64,000 bases of DNA, taken from Agaricus subrufescens. Lineage: Eukaryota > Basidiomycota > Agaricomycetes > Agaricales > Agaricaceae. Shown piece by piece: positions 11,888 to 23,071 of this stretch (positions are counted from its first letter, which is position 1; each line of letters begins with the position of its first letter). A program made the translations under genes and the position numbers. Under the pieces are notes generated by a model that ran no database searches, was not told where the DNA came from, and saw only the letters and a program-made list of their open reading frames with translations. The DNA is taken from NCBI GenBank assembly GCA_029945375.1, contig CM057065.1, positions 124,001-188,000 of the forward strand, written 5' to 3'.

Positions 11888-14800
11888 ATGGTTTCAAATA
11901 TGAGTAATGTGGTGCGACACAGCCTGGACCCTTCCAACTCAATGCCAGGTCAGAAGCGTAAACGAACGAATGTGAAACATGGTATTCGTCCTCTCAAGGT
12001 CGCAGAACCTTTGCCATCAGCAGAGTTGATAGGGACTCTGTATCGAAAACTTGTATCAGCAAGCGAAACAGAACAACATAAGCCTATACCTGCAATTGGC
12101 GCGTCAAGCACGACTGTGGTGGAGCTTCTAAAAACACAAGTGAGCCTCCGTTTTCCATTAAATGATACTGCCTGATTCGTCTCTCCAGGGAGCATCATCA
12201 AAAATGGAACCCTTCTCATTGGAAGTACTGAAGGAAATTCAAGATGAAATCTTATCCCTCGAGGCCGACGAAGCCGTATACAAGAGGTGTTCCTCATGTA
12301 TGACCTCGTCACCGAGCCAAATCGACAGTGACCTGGCCGGTGGCGAGCAAAAGGCTGTTTACAGATGTCTTGATTGCTTTACTTACCGCCCAGTCTGCTC
12401 CAGTTGTATAGTCAAATGTCACCGCGACCACCCCTTTCATTGCATTCAAAAGTGGACGGGTTCTTTCTTCGAGAACTGGGCCTTGAGCGACCTAGGATAC
12501 GTTTTACACTTGGGTCACCAAGGTGATCGCTGTCCCAATAATAACGGCAATCCCAACAGCTTTGCCGTGGTACACACGAACGGAATCCACACTTGCAAAA
12601 TCCTTTACTGTCACTGTCAACCCCTTTACCATAGATGAGATAAGGCTCTACAGCTTATACGACACCAACTGTTCCCGCCCACCCTCAGCCTCCCACAAAG
12701 TGTATTCACGTTTGCGGTTCTCGATGACTTTGACCAACATTCCCTCAATGCAAAGTCTTCGAATTATGATTATTGCAAAACACTTAGCAACTATACCAAT
12801 GCTGCATTCCCGATATATGTAAGTCCATAGCGCTATATATGCTTTGCCGGTTATCTAATTGGCGGTAGTCTTATTATAAAGAATTCAAATTCGTAATGCA
12901 CATTTGGCGTCACTTAATGATTCGTCGCCACTCGGGACAAGACTTCAATATCGGTGCGGTGCTGTCTCATAGGCAAGAGGGGTGCCTCGCCTTAAGATGC
13001 CCCGCGTGTCCTGAGGTCGGGTTTAACATCAAGGAAGAGGTGATTGGTTCAGCTCTGGATAAAGACCTGTAAGTGTTATCCAATGTTGCGGGGTGTTAGT
13101 GCTCAACAAATCTAAAATCAGGCATAAGTATACTCTTTTTATCTCGGCAGATGGGAACTTTCGTCTTCAAAGAAAGAAGAAGAACCACGATCAGTTAGAC
13201 AAATCACTCAACGCGGGAAGTGGGTATTTCATTGAGGAGAGCAAGTACCAACAATATATCGTGTCCCTAAGGAATGAAGTCGACGTATGTATTGTAGACT
13301 TTTTCTATTGAATACACACTAACAACTGCTCCTATAAGAATTCCCTATGTGCCAAACTGAAGGCCGTCAGACAGCAAAATCGGTCGAAGTTCAAGGATGC
13401 TGATGTTTTGGGAGTAGTTGCAATACAGTGTGCTCGACATGGATTTTATTTGCCGCAAGGCATGGCTGATCTAGAGAAAGGAGAAGCGTAAGTGTTTTAC
13501 CTGTCGATCATCCTCATTTAAATATAACAAGTAAAAGTTATGTCAAGACAGATTATGCATTAATGCATGCTCTCAGACCAGAAGGATTCAACCAACGCTG
13601 GATCTCTGTCAGTTACGATATATGGTGCCAATATCATATAAATCTTCGCAAGTGTATTACTGCTAACTTACCTGCATACGCTCCCTTGCTCAAGCGGATC
13701 CGTGGCAGCGTACCAAAAATGCATATAAATGGGCACAACGTCGAATGCCAGATTAACCATTCCTTCGTTTATGAACCTCACTCCGGCATGACACACGGTG
13801 AGGGGATAGAGAGCGCCTGGGCCGAGCAGAATCACGCTGCTTCCTTCACCAAAGAGCAAAATCCAGGCCACCGACATGAAACGTTAGACAGTTTCAATGG
13901 CCATCACAACTTTGGCAAGCTACGACAACTATGTGAGTACGTGTGTCGTCACTTTTCTTCTTACTAATAGAACCACCTTCAGCTTCTGATTTGTCACAAC
14001 GTCGTTATCGCACTCAAATATCATATGCAGAAAAAAACGCTGCCTTCGATACATTGACTTCGTCTATACCCCCCGGGTTAATAGAATCATGGTGGACAAT
14101 GGAGGCTAAATCCTCTAAGTACAAGTTATATCAGGTACAAGGCACAAGTACGTGAGTCAGGTCCTTATTGTCCAATGTTTCTTATTTTAGCATGCTACAG
14201 TGCCGACATGGCAACAAGCATCACATGAGAATCGGAGCGGAAATAGATCCACCCAGCTGGTAGAGTTCATTCATCGTGGTCTTGAAATAGAAGCCCTGCA
14301 GTATGTCTTTTGACTTTCAAACAATTCTATTTTTCACTCACTACAGAATAACTCACCGTCAATTGGAGGCTTTGAATGAAGCCATCGACTACAAGCACCT
14401 AATGGAACTCCTCAAAAAATGGAGAACAGAACAGCGCAAAGCTTTCCCCTTCATCAAGTTTCTTTCAGGCATCAACGACGAAGTACCCTTAACAACTCAT
14501 CTGTGGCTACCGTTGTCTTTTACTCCTGGTGAGCGCAAAACATATAATCTCACAAAAGCCATAGAAATAGAGATAGCACTCTGACAAGCTCGTGCTTTTG
14601 ATGTTCTCTCCGACCTGAGAGACACAATCCATGAATTGAATCACGCCCAGACAGAGAAGCGGAACAATACGAGTAGCCAGAGTATTGCTACACGTTCACA
14701 AAGAATCCTCTCAGAGATTTGCTCTTGAATGTACGACATCAGGGAAGAGTATTGCCATTGTTTTGAGCACCTAACTCTCATCGGCCCTCATGCTACTGAG

Positions 14801-15389
14801 GGATTTCAAAGGTTGGAAGAAAACCAGCTATGGGGGAAAAACCTGTTCATTCCCCATAGGACCAGAGATTCAGGGAGACAGAACCCCTGGTTTTGGTTTG
14901 TTGGCCGTCCTGAAGGCATGTCCTCCAACGAGTGGACAATAGAACGTGCGTGTTATTCTTCTTTGGATTCCACCGTTATTGAGTTCACTCCTAGTGAAAC
15001 GCGTACGATGGTATCGTGAAAAGGCAACGGTAGACAGGCTCCAAGAAGAACTTGAAATACTAGAGGAGGAATTTCGTCGAACACATCGCTCCTTTATGCG
15101 AATGGATGAAGTATGGAGGGAACTGGCAACTTTGAATAGGGGCGTAAAAGGTTATTCGGCTTATGCTTCGCGACAGGCAAACATGTATGCAAACTATGCC
15201 GCTAATTGCAGGTCACAATGGGAGGCGTAAGTTATTGTTGTCTGGCCCTGAAAGATTTAACTGACCCTTTATGATCAGGTAATAGTGTGGCAATGATAAT
15301 GTTTAATTTCTTTTAATAGGATCGTATCTTCTCCTCACACAACTCGTCCCTCGCTACTCAAGATGTCGAAAAACAGGCCCCCCTTTTGA
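11888..15389 (+). pseudogene. KDZ transposase with CxC2 cysteine cluster, three in-frame stops
   Basis: Exons, all joining in frame at GT...AG borders, include 11888-12139, 12189-12818, about 12869-13069, 13122-13289, and later exons to a terminal exon 15320-15389. The CxC2 zinc-binding domain is at about 12280-12530 (CSSCMTS, CLDCFTYRPVCSSCIVKC, HRDHPFHCIQKW). The RNase-H-like catalytic residues are present: Asp in SADGNFRLQRK (13150), Asp in SYDIWCQYH (13617) and Glu in GEGIESAWAEQNH (13809). A coiled-coil C-terminus reads RLQEELEILEEEFRRTHRSF. The frame is broken by TGA at 12636, 14582 and 14726; coding resumes in the same frame each time, and each site is one transition from CGA (Arg). 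The catalytic set is intact, so the damage looks recent. Without the stops it would be a full-length family member. Confidence 0.9.
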
Positions 15390-15648
15390 TCGTCATGAAT
15401 AGATGTGGCCGCCAGCACTTCGAGCGCTCTCGAAGTACTATATATGATGTACTCATTGTTCACCGCTTACCGGCGGTGGCAAAGTATAGGTTGCGTCAAC
15501 GGCGACCGATCAGGATAGGAAAGAGAAAGTTGAGTCTTACATACCATAATTGCCCGCGAGAACATTTGTCTGATTTATTAAGTGAGAACCAAAACAGGCG
15601 GCTTTCTTCTGCAACCAGCACCACCCCATCCCGCTGTCACACACCGCC

Positions 15649-16233
15649 ATGGCACATCAACAAACAACACTCACCGTTCATATGTATAACGAAACCCTCA
15701 AGAGGAAGAGCCTCGAGAAGGAAGGAGTACTGGCCGTCGTTCGGCCGGTCATTCGCGGCATATGGGCGAGGATCGAGGAATACGGCTCGACCCATGGATT
15801 GCAAGGCCCTTTGCGAGGGCTCATTGGGTGAGTTTTTTTAATCTATTCATGATTCCTACTGACTACCTCCATTCTAGCACCGGTATTCATCGAGCTTTGC
15901 GCTCACCAAAATCAAACATCGCGATCGGCAGCGATGTCTTCTCAAGGTGAGTGTTATGCATTTTTCGTTTATACTTACCGCCCTGACCCTTCACAGCACA
16001 CCTCAAGCGGAACTGCGTGTTCAAATTTCTCTTTACGACGGCCAGCATCGCAAGTTTGGCAAGCTCACCATATACCCTGAAGCCGACGACTTCGAGCTCG
16101 ACTTCTCTGCAGGGGGTGTATGGCAGCATGGACAAGTAGACGCGATGAGAGTAGGGTTTGTTATACGTCTCGGTGCGTCATTTTTCTATTTTCAATCGTC
16201 TATTGTGCTTACTATGGTATACGATTAGATTAA
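15649..16233 (+). CDS. Intact 142-aa protein gene at the right end of the KDZ element
   Basis: Four exons join perfectly: 15649-15827, 15878-15946, 15997-16172 and 16229-16233 (the last only completes Asp and the TAA stop). The product starts MAHQQTTLTVHMYNETLKRK. It contains a helical, charged first half (VVRPVIRGIWARIEEYGSTH) and a beta-rich second half (AELRVQISLYDGQHRKFGKL, YPEADDFELDFSAGGVW). No signal peptide, membrane segment or known domain seen. It is the gene nearest the right terminal repeat, downstream of and co-directional with the transposase, and has no disabling mutation although the transposase has three. That contrast could mean an accessory function or chance. Function unknown. 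Confidence 0.65.
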
Positions 16234-16250
16234 AGAATTCGCTTCCTTAT

Positions 16251-16434
16251 CGTGTTAACACCCCCCCCCCCAAAAAAAAAGAAATCACAATTATCTTGTC
16301 CTAAAAACACGATTACACTTTTGTCACAATGTTTTAATCATCTTGTACCACGATAAAAACGTTTATATTATCACGATTATACAGTATAACAAATAAGCAC
16401 ACTCATATAATCAGCATTACTACGATTATCGGAT
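16251..16434 (-). repeat. Right subterminal AT-rich repeats of the KDZ element
   Basis: Begins with a C-run and A-run (16260-16280), followed by repeated motifs such as CACAATTATCTTGTCC, AACACGATTACA and CACGATTATACAG. These are the reverse-strand counterparts of the AATCGTGATTAT motifs inside the left end. No 94-bp tandem array is present on this side. Confidence 0.7.
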
Positions 16435-16486
16435 GCAAAACGCGATTTGCGACACTTGTCGCATCCGATTATCCTGACTTATTCCA
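16435..16486 (-). repeat. Right terminal inverted repeat of the KDZ element
   Basis: Reverse-complement partner of 2262-2314: GCAAAACGCGATTT, GCGACACTTGTCGC, then ATCCTGACTTATTCCA at the outer end. The internal hairpin is conserved although the bases beside it differ from the left end. Confidence 0.9.
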
Positions 16487-17566
16487 TCCCTGCGCTGGGT
16501 GGGTTTATTGATAATCCTCAATATTGATGCTACCACAACTTGATTTAGTTATACACTCTTATCGGCGAGCGTCGGATGTTAAAATTTTGAGATGACATTG
16601 ATGAACTGGTTTTGTAAACCAAATCAATCAGAGAAAACTGACTTCTATCCGCCATTTGGAAGGTCTAATTGCTGTATACATGACTCCATGTCTGAGATCA
16701 CATCTGTTTTCTCCTTCGGGGTATAAATTGTGGCCTGAGTCCTGTACTTTGCTCTACTTATCTCCCCTTTTGCTCTTTGTGCCTAAATTATCAATGAATC
16801 CTGATATACCGTCAGCTAAAGTGTGCACCACCCTACTCTTATTATCGGATTTAATACGACTGACTTATTAAAGTTCGCCACAGGCCAAAAGGTCAGACTA
16901 CTCAAGGCATAGGGAAGTATCCCAGCTGGAGAATTGGGTAAAGTGGTGGAGCCCTTCTTAAGCCGTACGAAAATCTATCACGTAGGGTGTACCAATGTAT
17001 CTCACAGGCTCCCCATGGCTTACACGATCTTTGGTTCTACACATACCAGGTTGACTTCGAAACTGGTAACAAGGTCTTCTCCGTTCCGGAGGGTCACATG
17101 GAACTTGTTGTTTAACCTCTCCTCCTACCAGTTCTAACCAAGCCACAAGTGTACCTGGTCTGTGTTTACTACACCATTATGCTCGGATGCTTGTCGTTCA
17201 GTCTTGGCTCAACGCTAAGTCCCGGCTTTCAGCAGCCAGTGAAATTTATGTTAAATGAACATGTGTCTGCACGTATAGTTTGATGTACAACTCGTCCTGC
17301 GCATTCCCCAGTTTGCATGAATGTGTATAGGATTAAATTCTGACAGGGTTTGACAGTGAAATGATGTTTCAGCGAATATTAGGAAAAAGCATGAACATCA
17401 AAGTTTTTTCGGGAAGAGAGTTGTCATTCATACGCGATGTACGCCCTTAGGTCACACGACATTCAACATTATATTATACCTCGCGCATACCTAGTAAGGA
17501 TGCTTTGATTTGTAATGCCTGTATTAATAGAGTTAGGAAGGAAAGCGCGAGCTCAGAAAATGATTC
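16487..17566. other. No gene supported
   Basis: Right flank of the KDZ element. Short open frames exist (for example QVDFETGNKVFSVPEGH near 17045-17100) but have neither recognisable homology nor a consistent exon structure. They may be gene debris. Confidence 0.35.
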
Positions 17567-19596
17567 CTACCATTTGTTTACTTTCGTAGCGCCCTTCCAG
17601 TAATCCTCCTCCCCCATACCATAGCTGTCATTGTTTAGATATGAGAGACAAGGAAATACATATGATGTACCCACTGCAGGATGCCCACTCGGCCTATAAA
17701 ATCTGATTAACTCTCCCTCTTTGTCTAGGCCCCAAAAGCGTCCGGCAGTCTCTGCAATCTCAGTCCCAAAAGTCTTGACGATTTCCTCGTGTACAGGACG
17801 AAATCCAGTCCTATGGAATGTTTCCTTGAGCAGTTGGCAATTATGAAAAAGATAACATACGCGAAAATGACAACATCAGCCGGAATTTTTGAGCCATCAG
17901 AGAGAATGATGGACTCCTCCTTAAGATCGGCTACTTCTACTCCGTATTTGACCCTAACCTGTCCGGAGACTACCAGCTTCGACAGTCCAACGTCAATGAC
18001 TATTACAAGCCCATTATCCCAACGTCAAATGGACAAAATTAAACTTACTAAAACCTGTAATGCGTGAACTCTCGTCCATTAACGGTAAATAACACCAGCC
18101 AAACGACAATGCACCTCCAACAAAAATTTCTAGGATCTGGAAAAGAACCCCTTCGCCATTTTTGCCAGTTCTCACAATCATTCCCTTCTCCCGAAGTCCC
18201 TTATACAATTCAGCAAACGGTCCATATTCCCCGCCTCCCCCAGCTTTCCATATTTGACAATACTTCCTCAGAAGCAAGAGCAGCAGCGAATAGTGCTTGA
18301 GATCAGCCACTTGGGTGGGAACCGATCCATCATCGGGCCACCCGTGATCCATGAGAGCCTGATTTATTTCTCCCGGAACAAGTGAAACTTCGGACCTCTG
18401 AATCATGGTGATACTGTTGGCCGAAGTTGACAAGTCGGTGCAAATATCTCCCGCAGTGTTGCCAGCACTGACAACTACCAGGCGCTTCCCGGAGAACACT
18501 TCTGGAGCGTTGTATTCACATGCGTGAATGATAGTACCCTTGAAGTCATCACGGTTTTTGACTTCAGGTATATATCTTTTTCCAACAGTACCTATGCAGC
18601 AAACAATATGTACCGGGCGGAGGGAATACGCTGACCGGCACGGTCCACGACAATAGTCCAACGTTTCGTCTCTTCATCGTACACTGGCTTGGAATCTTCA
18701 GCGGGCTTTGTACTCGTCCACACGACGAGTTCTTGAGTAACAACATAAGACTCTATCCAATCCGCGATTTTATCCGTGCGAAAAGCGGCCAGTTACTAGG
18801 ATAGGGTTGGTATGGGACTACTGATGTCAGTATTCTACATAGAAGGATGAATATGAAAAGGGCTTACACTGGCCGTGCATCCGAGGAGTATGCAAAGCTG
18901 AAGAGCTGTAACGTTTTCGCTAATCATCACCAAGACGGGGGTGAGCATCGATCGCTAATGCGCGTATATTCATTTGCTTGAAGCGTGCAGCGACAACCAC
19001 GCCCGACTGGCTACCACCAACTAGTCACGTACTATGTTGGAAGCGAAAACTGAGCACTGAACTTACTAATCAGAACTTCTGGGTCCTCCTCAATTGACTT
19101 TCGTCGAGTGTCTGCCACGGTCGACCACGGGATTGTATGATATCCATAAATGCCAATTTCGCATCCCAACTCTTCATGACCTTTGATATCCCAAGCAGCC
19201 ATGTAGACTGAGAGCCTTCCAGTCATTATCTTCATCTTTCGTGGGTCAGAAGTAGCCTTGACCCCAGAGAGTCGCTGTCTCAAAGACAAAGCCGGACAAA
19301 ATACCCTCTTCTCCCGGGCCAATCAATCCTTGCTCTGCTGAAAGATGTGGGCGAGTGTCGAACTTAAAATTAGAGAGTGACCTGTGAGGAAGGCGCTCGG
19401 AAATGTGATTGAATATTTCCTCTCGACCTTGGAGGGTCCGTTTGTCCCAGCAAAAGATCAAGCTTTCGCGTAGCCAGCCATCATGACGGAAGCAGGATGT
19501 GACTGGGCGGGCATCCTGCTCGTGGAACGCTCTCTCGAAGGTTGCCAGCCGGGCTTGAGCGACTGCTTGAGGATCGAGTGGAATGGCTCCGATCAT
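17567..19596 (-). pseudogene. Flavin-containing monooxygenase with N-terminal SnoaL/NTF2-like region, decayed
   Basis: Start is probably MIGAIPLDPQAVAQARLATF (ATG 19596). The first ~120 codons (FERAFHEQDARPVTSCFRHD, HISERLPHRSLSNFKFDTRP) resemble an NTF2/SnoaL-like domain, which precedes the FMO part in many fungal homologues. The FAD Rossmann segment follows (VLIIGGSQSGVVVAARFK), then an NADPH-binding segment (VVVSAGNTAGDICTDLS) and the late segment GLDKEGELIRFYRPSGHP. The conserved GD-W-RY block reads GDD-stop-RKRY: TAG at 18922-18920 where a Trp (TGG) is expected. Further frame changes occur between FAR and DKIADWIESY and before SLRPVHIVCCIGTVGKRYIP. The C-terminus is diverged. The family oxidises small substrates with NADPH and O2. 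Here the gene is most likely dead, although some frame changes could be unrecognised introns. Confidence 0.75.
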
Positions 19597-22500
19597 AGTA
19601 ATCTTGGTCAATGAGTGGTTCTCAAGTACTGATGAGTAAGATAAGTCCTTCCATTTATGCTCCTTATCAACCCGGTTTTTCCGGACTAGAATCATTTTGT
19701 ACACACTAGAAATGGAAGGCGAAAAAAGAGGTGGTGGCACTGGTGGGAACACACTAAATGGAACTGCAACCATGGCCCCTAAGCAGAAATGCGGAACAAA
19801 ATCCATAGATTAGACAATTTGATTTCTCTGGGCCCTTGGATCAAGGTTCATTCAACTCTTTCCAGCAATATCGAGAACGCTAGTGATGTTTCAAAGCACG
19901 TACGTCTTCTCATTCAAAGGCGAATCCAGGCTGTGGATGTGACAAACCTTCGCACATTTGCCCGAGTATCAGGGTTCGTCATATCTCTTGATTACCATGC
20001 ATCTGTGTACTGTCTTCCTTGAAGATTCTATCCAATTCTTTTAATAAACAAAATGAAACCTTACCTGCCCACCTTCTGGATTTCAAAGTGCCCCTGTTTT
20101 GAAGAGTGAGATTGGGAGACAAATTCCCTATTAACCCCTACATACTCCTCTCAAATCCACGCGCATTGCCTGTAGACGACCATACATAAGTCTTGAATAA
20201 ACACCAGGGTGGGGTGGAGACGGCCATCGCACGGCAACCCGTCGAAAAGTGAAGTCTTGTTGCCAGCAGCAAACATAGCCTTGGTTTGAAGGGTCGCACA
20301 AAGGTGCACTTGAAACGCTTGTGATTGACAACTCGTGAAGCACCACTTGGAGCGAAATAGACCCTTATCCGGTGTTTTAGGTTTGGTATAGGGGAAGAGT
20401 CAAAAAATATTTGGTCGAGGGCCCAGACCCCAGAGGGGTTTGGAGGCTGATCCGGAAAAGGAAAGGAGTGGATGATCACGCGACCTGGAGTTTTCCGACA
20501 CGAGCAGAAGGTAGATTGAAGAATGTTTTACTAGGGGAACTACTGATCTACAAATGTTGGGAGGGTTGATATGGTGGATTCAGATTGCTCAGCTGCCAGC
20601 CACCTAGTCTCCCTGCAGTCACCAGTATCGACATATTTTTTGCTGGCAAGAAGTTTCACGAGACTTGGGGCACTTCTCATTTGTTCAATACCGTCGTGAG
20701 GGTTTTCGTCGTCCGTAAACTCGCCCATTTTTCTGCGATCACCGTCTTGCCTTCAAATGTGCCTAAGTCAAAATCAGGCAAAAAAGATGTCCTTATAGAC
20801 GCTGACAGTGCTGGCCTCAGCTTCTTTGACGTAAAGGCTCAAGTAACTCTATCAACAGTGCTGACGTGCTGGAGTAAACGATAGCTAGATTTTACAATCA
20901 TTATCGATATCACTCACAATGACAGAAATTTCCAATCCTTTTCCTGTATTACACGCTCTTACTAGTCAGCAACCGTTTGGAAACCAAGAGAAAGTCATAA
21001 TGAGCTAGCGGAACTCATTGTGAACCTCCTCCCAACTAATTTACGAGTGAGGCACTGATTTTTCCCCATTATAGTGTATCAACGTCTAACCAACAGCCCA
21101 TGTTCACGTCCAACGCTCAACATTAAATGTCCACTACTGAACCCCGGCTGCGAGTGACCAGCAAAAATTCTGCTAAATAGATCTGCCTATGTATAAATAG
21201 TTCGATAACTGATTTCCTCTTCGTGTATTGCGATAGATCTCTCGAGAAGATATGCTACATATATTGCACTAGCCGATAAGGAGAATTGTTCCGCTCAGTG
21301 CCCATGTACGCATGCACTGGTAATGCAGCTCCCCGACCGGGAAATATACTCTATGGGGACACAGTCTTGAATTATTCTTTTATACCTAAGTTCGCACTTA
21401 TATTCGCCTTTGAAGATGACACATAAATCTACATCAGAGATGGCAGGAACTATTTTTCTTTCATGGTGGTGGAAACTCGATTCCAAACAGGTGACCTGGA
21501 GATGATAATCCTTCTACCCCGAGATATTGACACTGCACATCGTGATCCATCTTGCTTAGTCTTGTTTCGAATCAACAAAAAAAATTTCAGCCCCAAGCAT
21601 CGGTCAAATTTTTTTCCTTCTTCCGGCTCGGAGTTTGTCGTGGGCGTTTTAAATGATGAGAAATATATCATAGAGAGGACGCCGAGGAGCTTGATTGCCC
21701 GCGTTCCGACCACAAGGCCATCCTTGAACAGCCTTGAATCAGAATGCAGTGTGTCCTAATTTTGGCGTCATATCATGGGCCTTTGATCATGCGCTTACTG
21801 TCGATAAGAGGGCAACACAAATGAATAGGGAAGAGATTTAGAACGGTGGTGCCCTACAAACCAAAATGGCATATCTCGTTGACATAAAACGCATGGTGTT
21901 GCACAGCAATAGCAGCTGCCATGCGATTCTGCACGTAATGCGTGTCCCAAGGTCCAACAGTTGGAGACAACGCGGCAAAGCACTGCGAAAATAGTGATGA
22001 GTTCCTATTCTTCGATAGCCTTGTATCTCGAACCTTTCTCCTCACATTTGAATTGTTTGAGGATAAATCCTATTTCCAACATTTTCAAGGCACGATTATT
22101 ATCCCTAATACAAGGTATGGGGCAGAATGAGCAAGTGCAACAAGTCATTCTGTCTCCTTGATTAGGTAAAGCCTCAACGTCGCTGGCTCACAAGTTCACT
22201 AGTCCCAGATTAGGAATAGACTACAGCAATAAACTAATCATATCCTATCCCCCTAGTCGGAAGTTAAGTTCTTCCGCGGTACGAGGCTCACATATTTCTT
22301 GCAAGTTGGAATAGGGAGAAATCGGCAGCCCGTATTACCGAATTGGCGTCTTTCTTCGTCGAGTGCAACATATTTACGACCTTTGAACTAGATTCTTCGA
22401 TATGCTACTCATCAGCGTCATTGGTGATTCAGAAACCAGAATGTGCACACGTATTTGAAGGTTGGCTTTCACAGCTCCTGGACCGAGTAAGCATCATGTC

Positions 22501-23071
22501 TCTTGGGTATCCCGATTTCTCGGAAAGAACAGGGACTAGATTCATTCTCTATCTCGGCAGTTTCGAGTTCGATCGGACCGTATCCGCGATCAGGGCTATG
22601 CATTACAACCAGCCATGACGAATACCAATGTACAACGGCGGCACAGGGATTTGACCTTATCATTACGTACTCTCGATGTCGATCCTACTTCGTCAGGATG
22701 CCTTACTCATGTTCAATTGAACACATTGAACATGCAATCTTCTTTGAGGTACGCAACCTGGTCAGACACGGGTCTTTGATACAATGTACCTCGGAACCCA
22801 TATGAGATTGTTGATAGCAAAAAAAGATTTTAACTTGAGTAAAGAGAACCGAAAGGTTATTTCATTACCCAAGGTCTGGGCCGAAATTAAAGTACCCGAC
22901 AGAGCCTCTGAATTATGTACATATTTATACATCATAAGACATTTAAATTTCATAACTTTTGGTACATCAAGAAATACCAGAACTGCAGAAGAAACCACAA
23001 AGAAGAGCGGAACAGATCAAGAAAATGAGCAGACAAAAAATGAACAAGGAATTACTTGCATTACAATTTTC
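19597..23071. other. About 3.5 kb without a supported gene
   Basis: Between the FMO pseudogene and the Zn2Cys6-patterned gene. Open frames of 60-115 codons occur on both strands (for example minus 20479-20138 and 20728-20540; plus 21463-21759 and 22343-22618), but none has a recognisable motif or convincing exon joins. Treated as intergenic or degraded DNA. Confidence 0.35.

Larger units (their letters stand above)
2262..16486 (+). mobile_element. 14.2-kb KDZ-superfamily DNA transposon with gene cargo
   Basis: The element is defined by inverted copies of a ~53-bp terminus (2262-2314 and 16435-16486). Each end begins TGGAATAAGTCAGGAT and runs inward to GCGACAAGTGTCGC plus AAATCGCGTTTTGC. Inside both termini lie AT-rich subterminal repeats based on AATCGTGATTAT. 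The body holds a KDZ transposase (11888-15389), an Spt5-like gene (9340-11804), a 142-aa gene next to the right end (15649-16233) and several genes on either strand in 3.3-8.4 kb. KDZ elements are known to be large and to carry extra genes. The flanking 8-mers (tccattgg and tccctgcg) match at only 5 of 8 positions, so I cannot show a target-site duplication. The transposase is interrupted by stops, so this copy is probably non-autonomous now. Confidence 0.85.

Noticed and set aside
2254..16494. Possible 8-bp target-site duplication of the KDZ element (tccattgg / tccctgcg)
   Set aside because: Only 5 of 8 positions match, close to what chance and AT/GC bias could give, so no TSD is claimed.
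20138..20479. 113-codon minus-strand frame after the FMO pseudogene
   Set aside because: Two overlapping frames are open over the same stretch and neither has a recognisable motif.
22190..22300. Possible 5S rRNA-like segment (GGAAGTTAAG)
   Set aside because: Only a short match; the conserved internal promoter and helix structure of 5S rRNA are not present.
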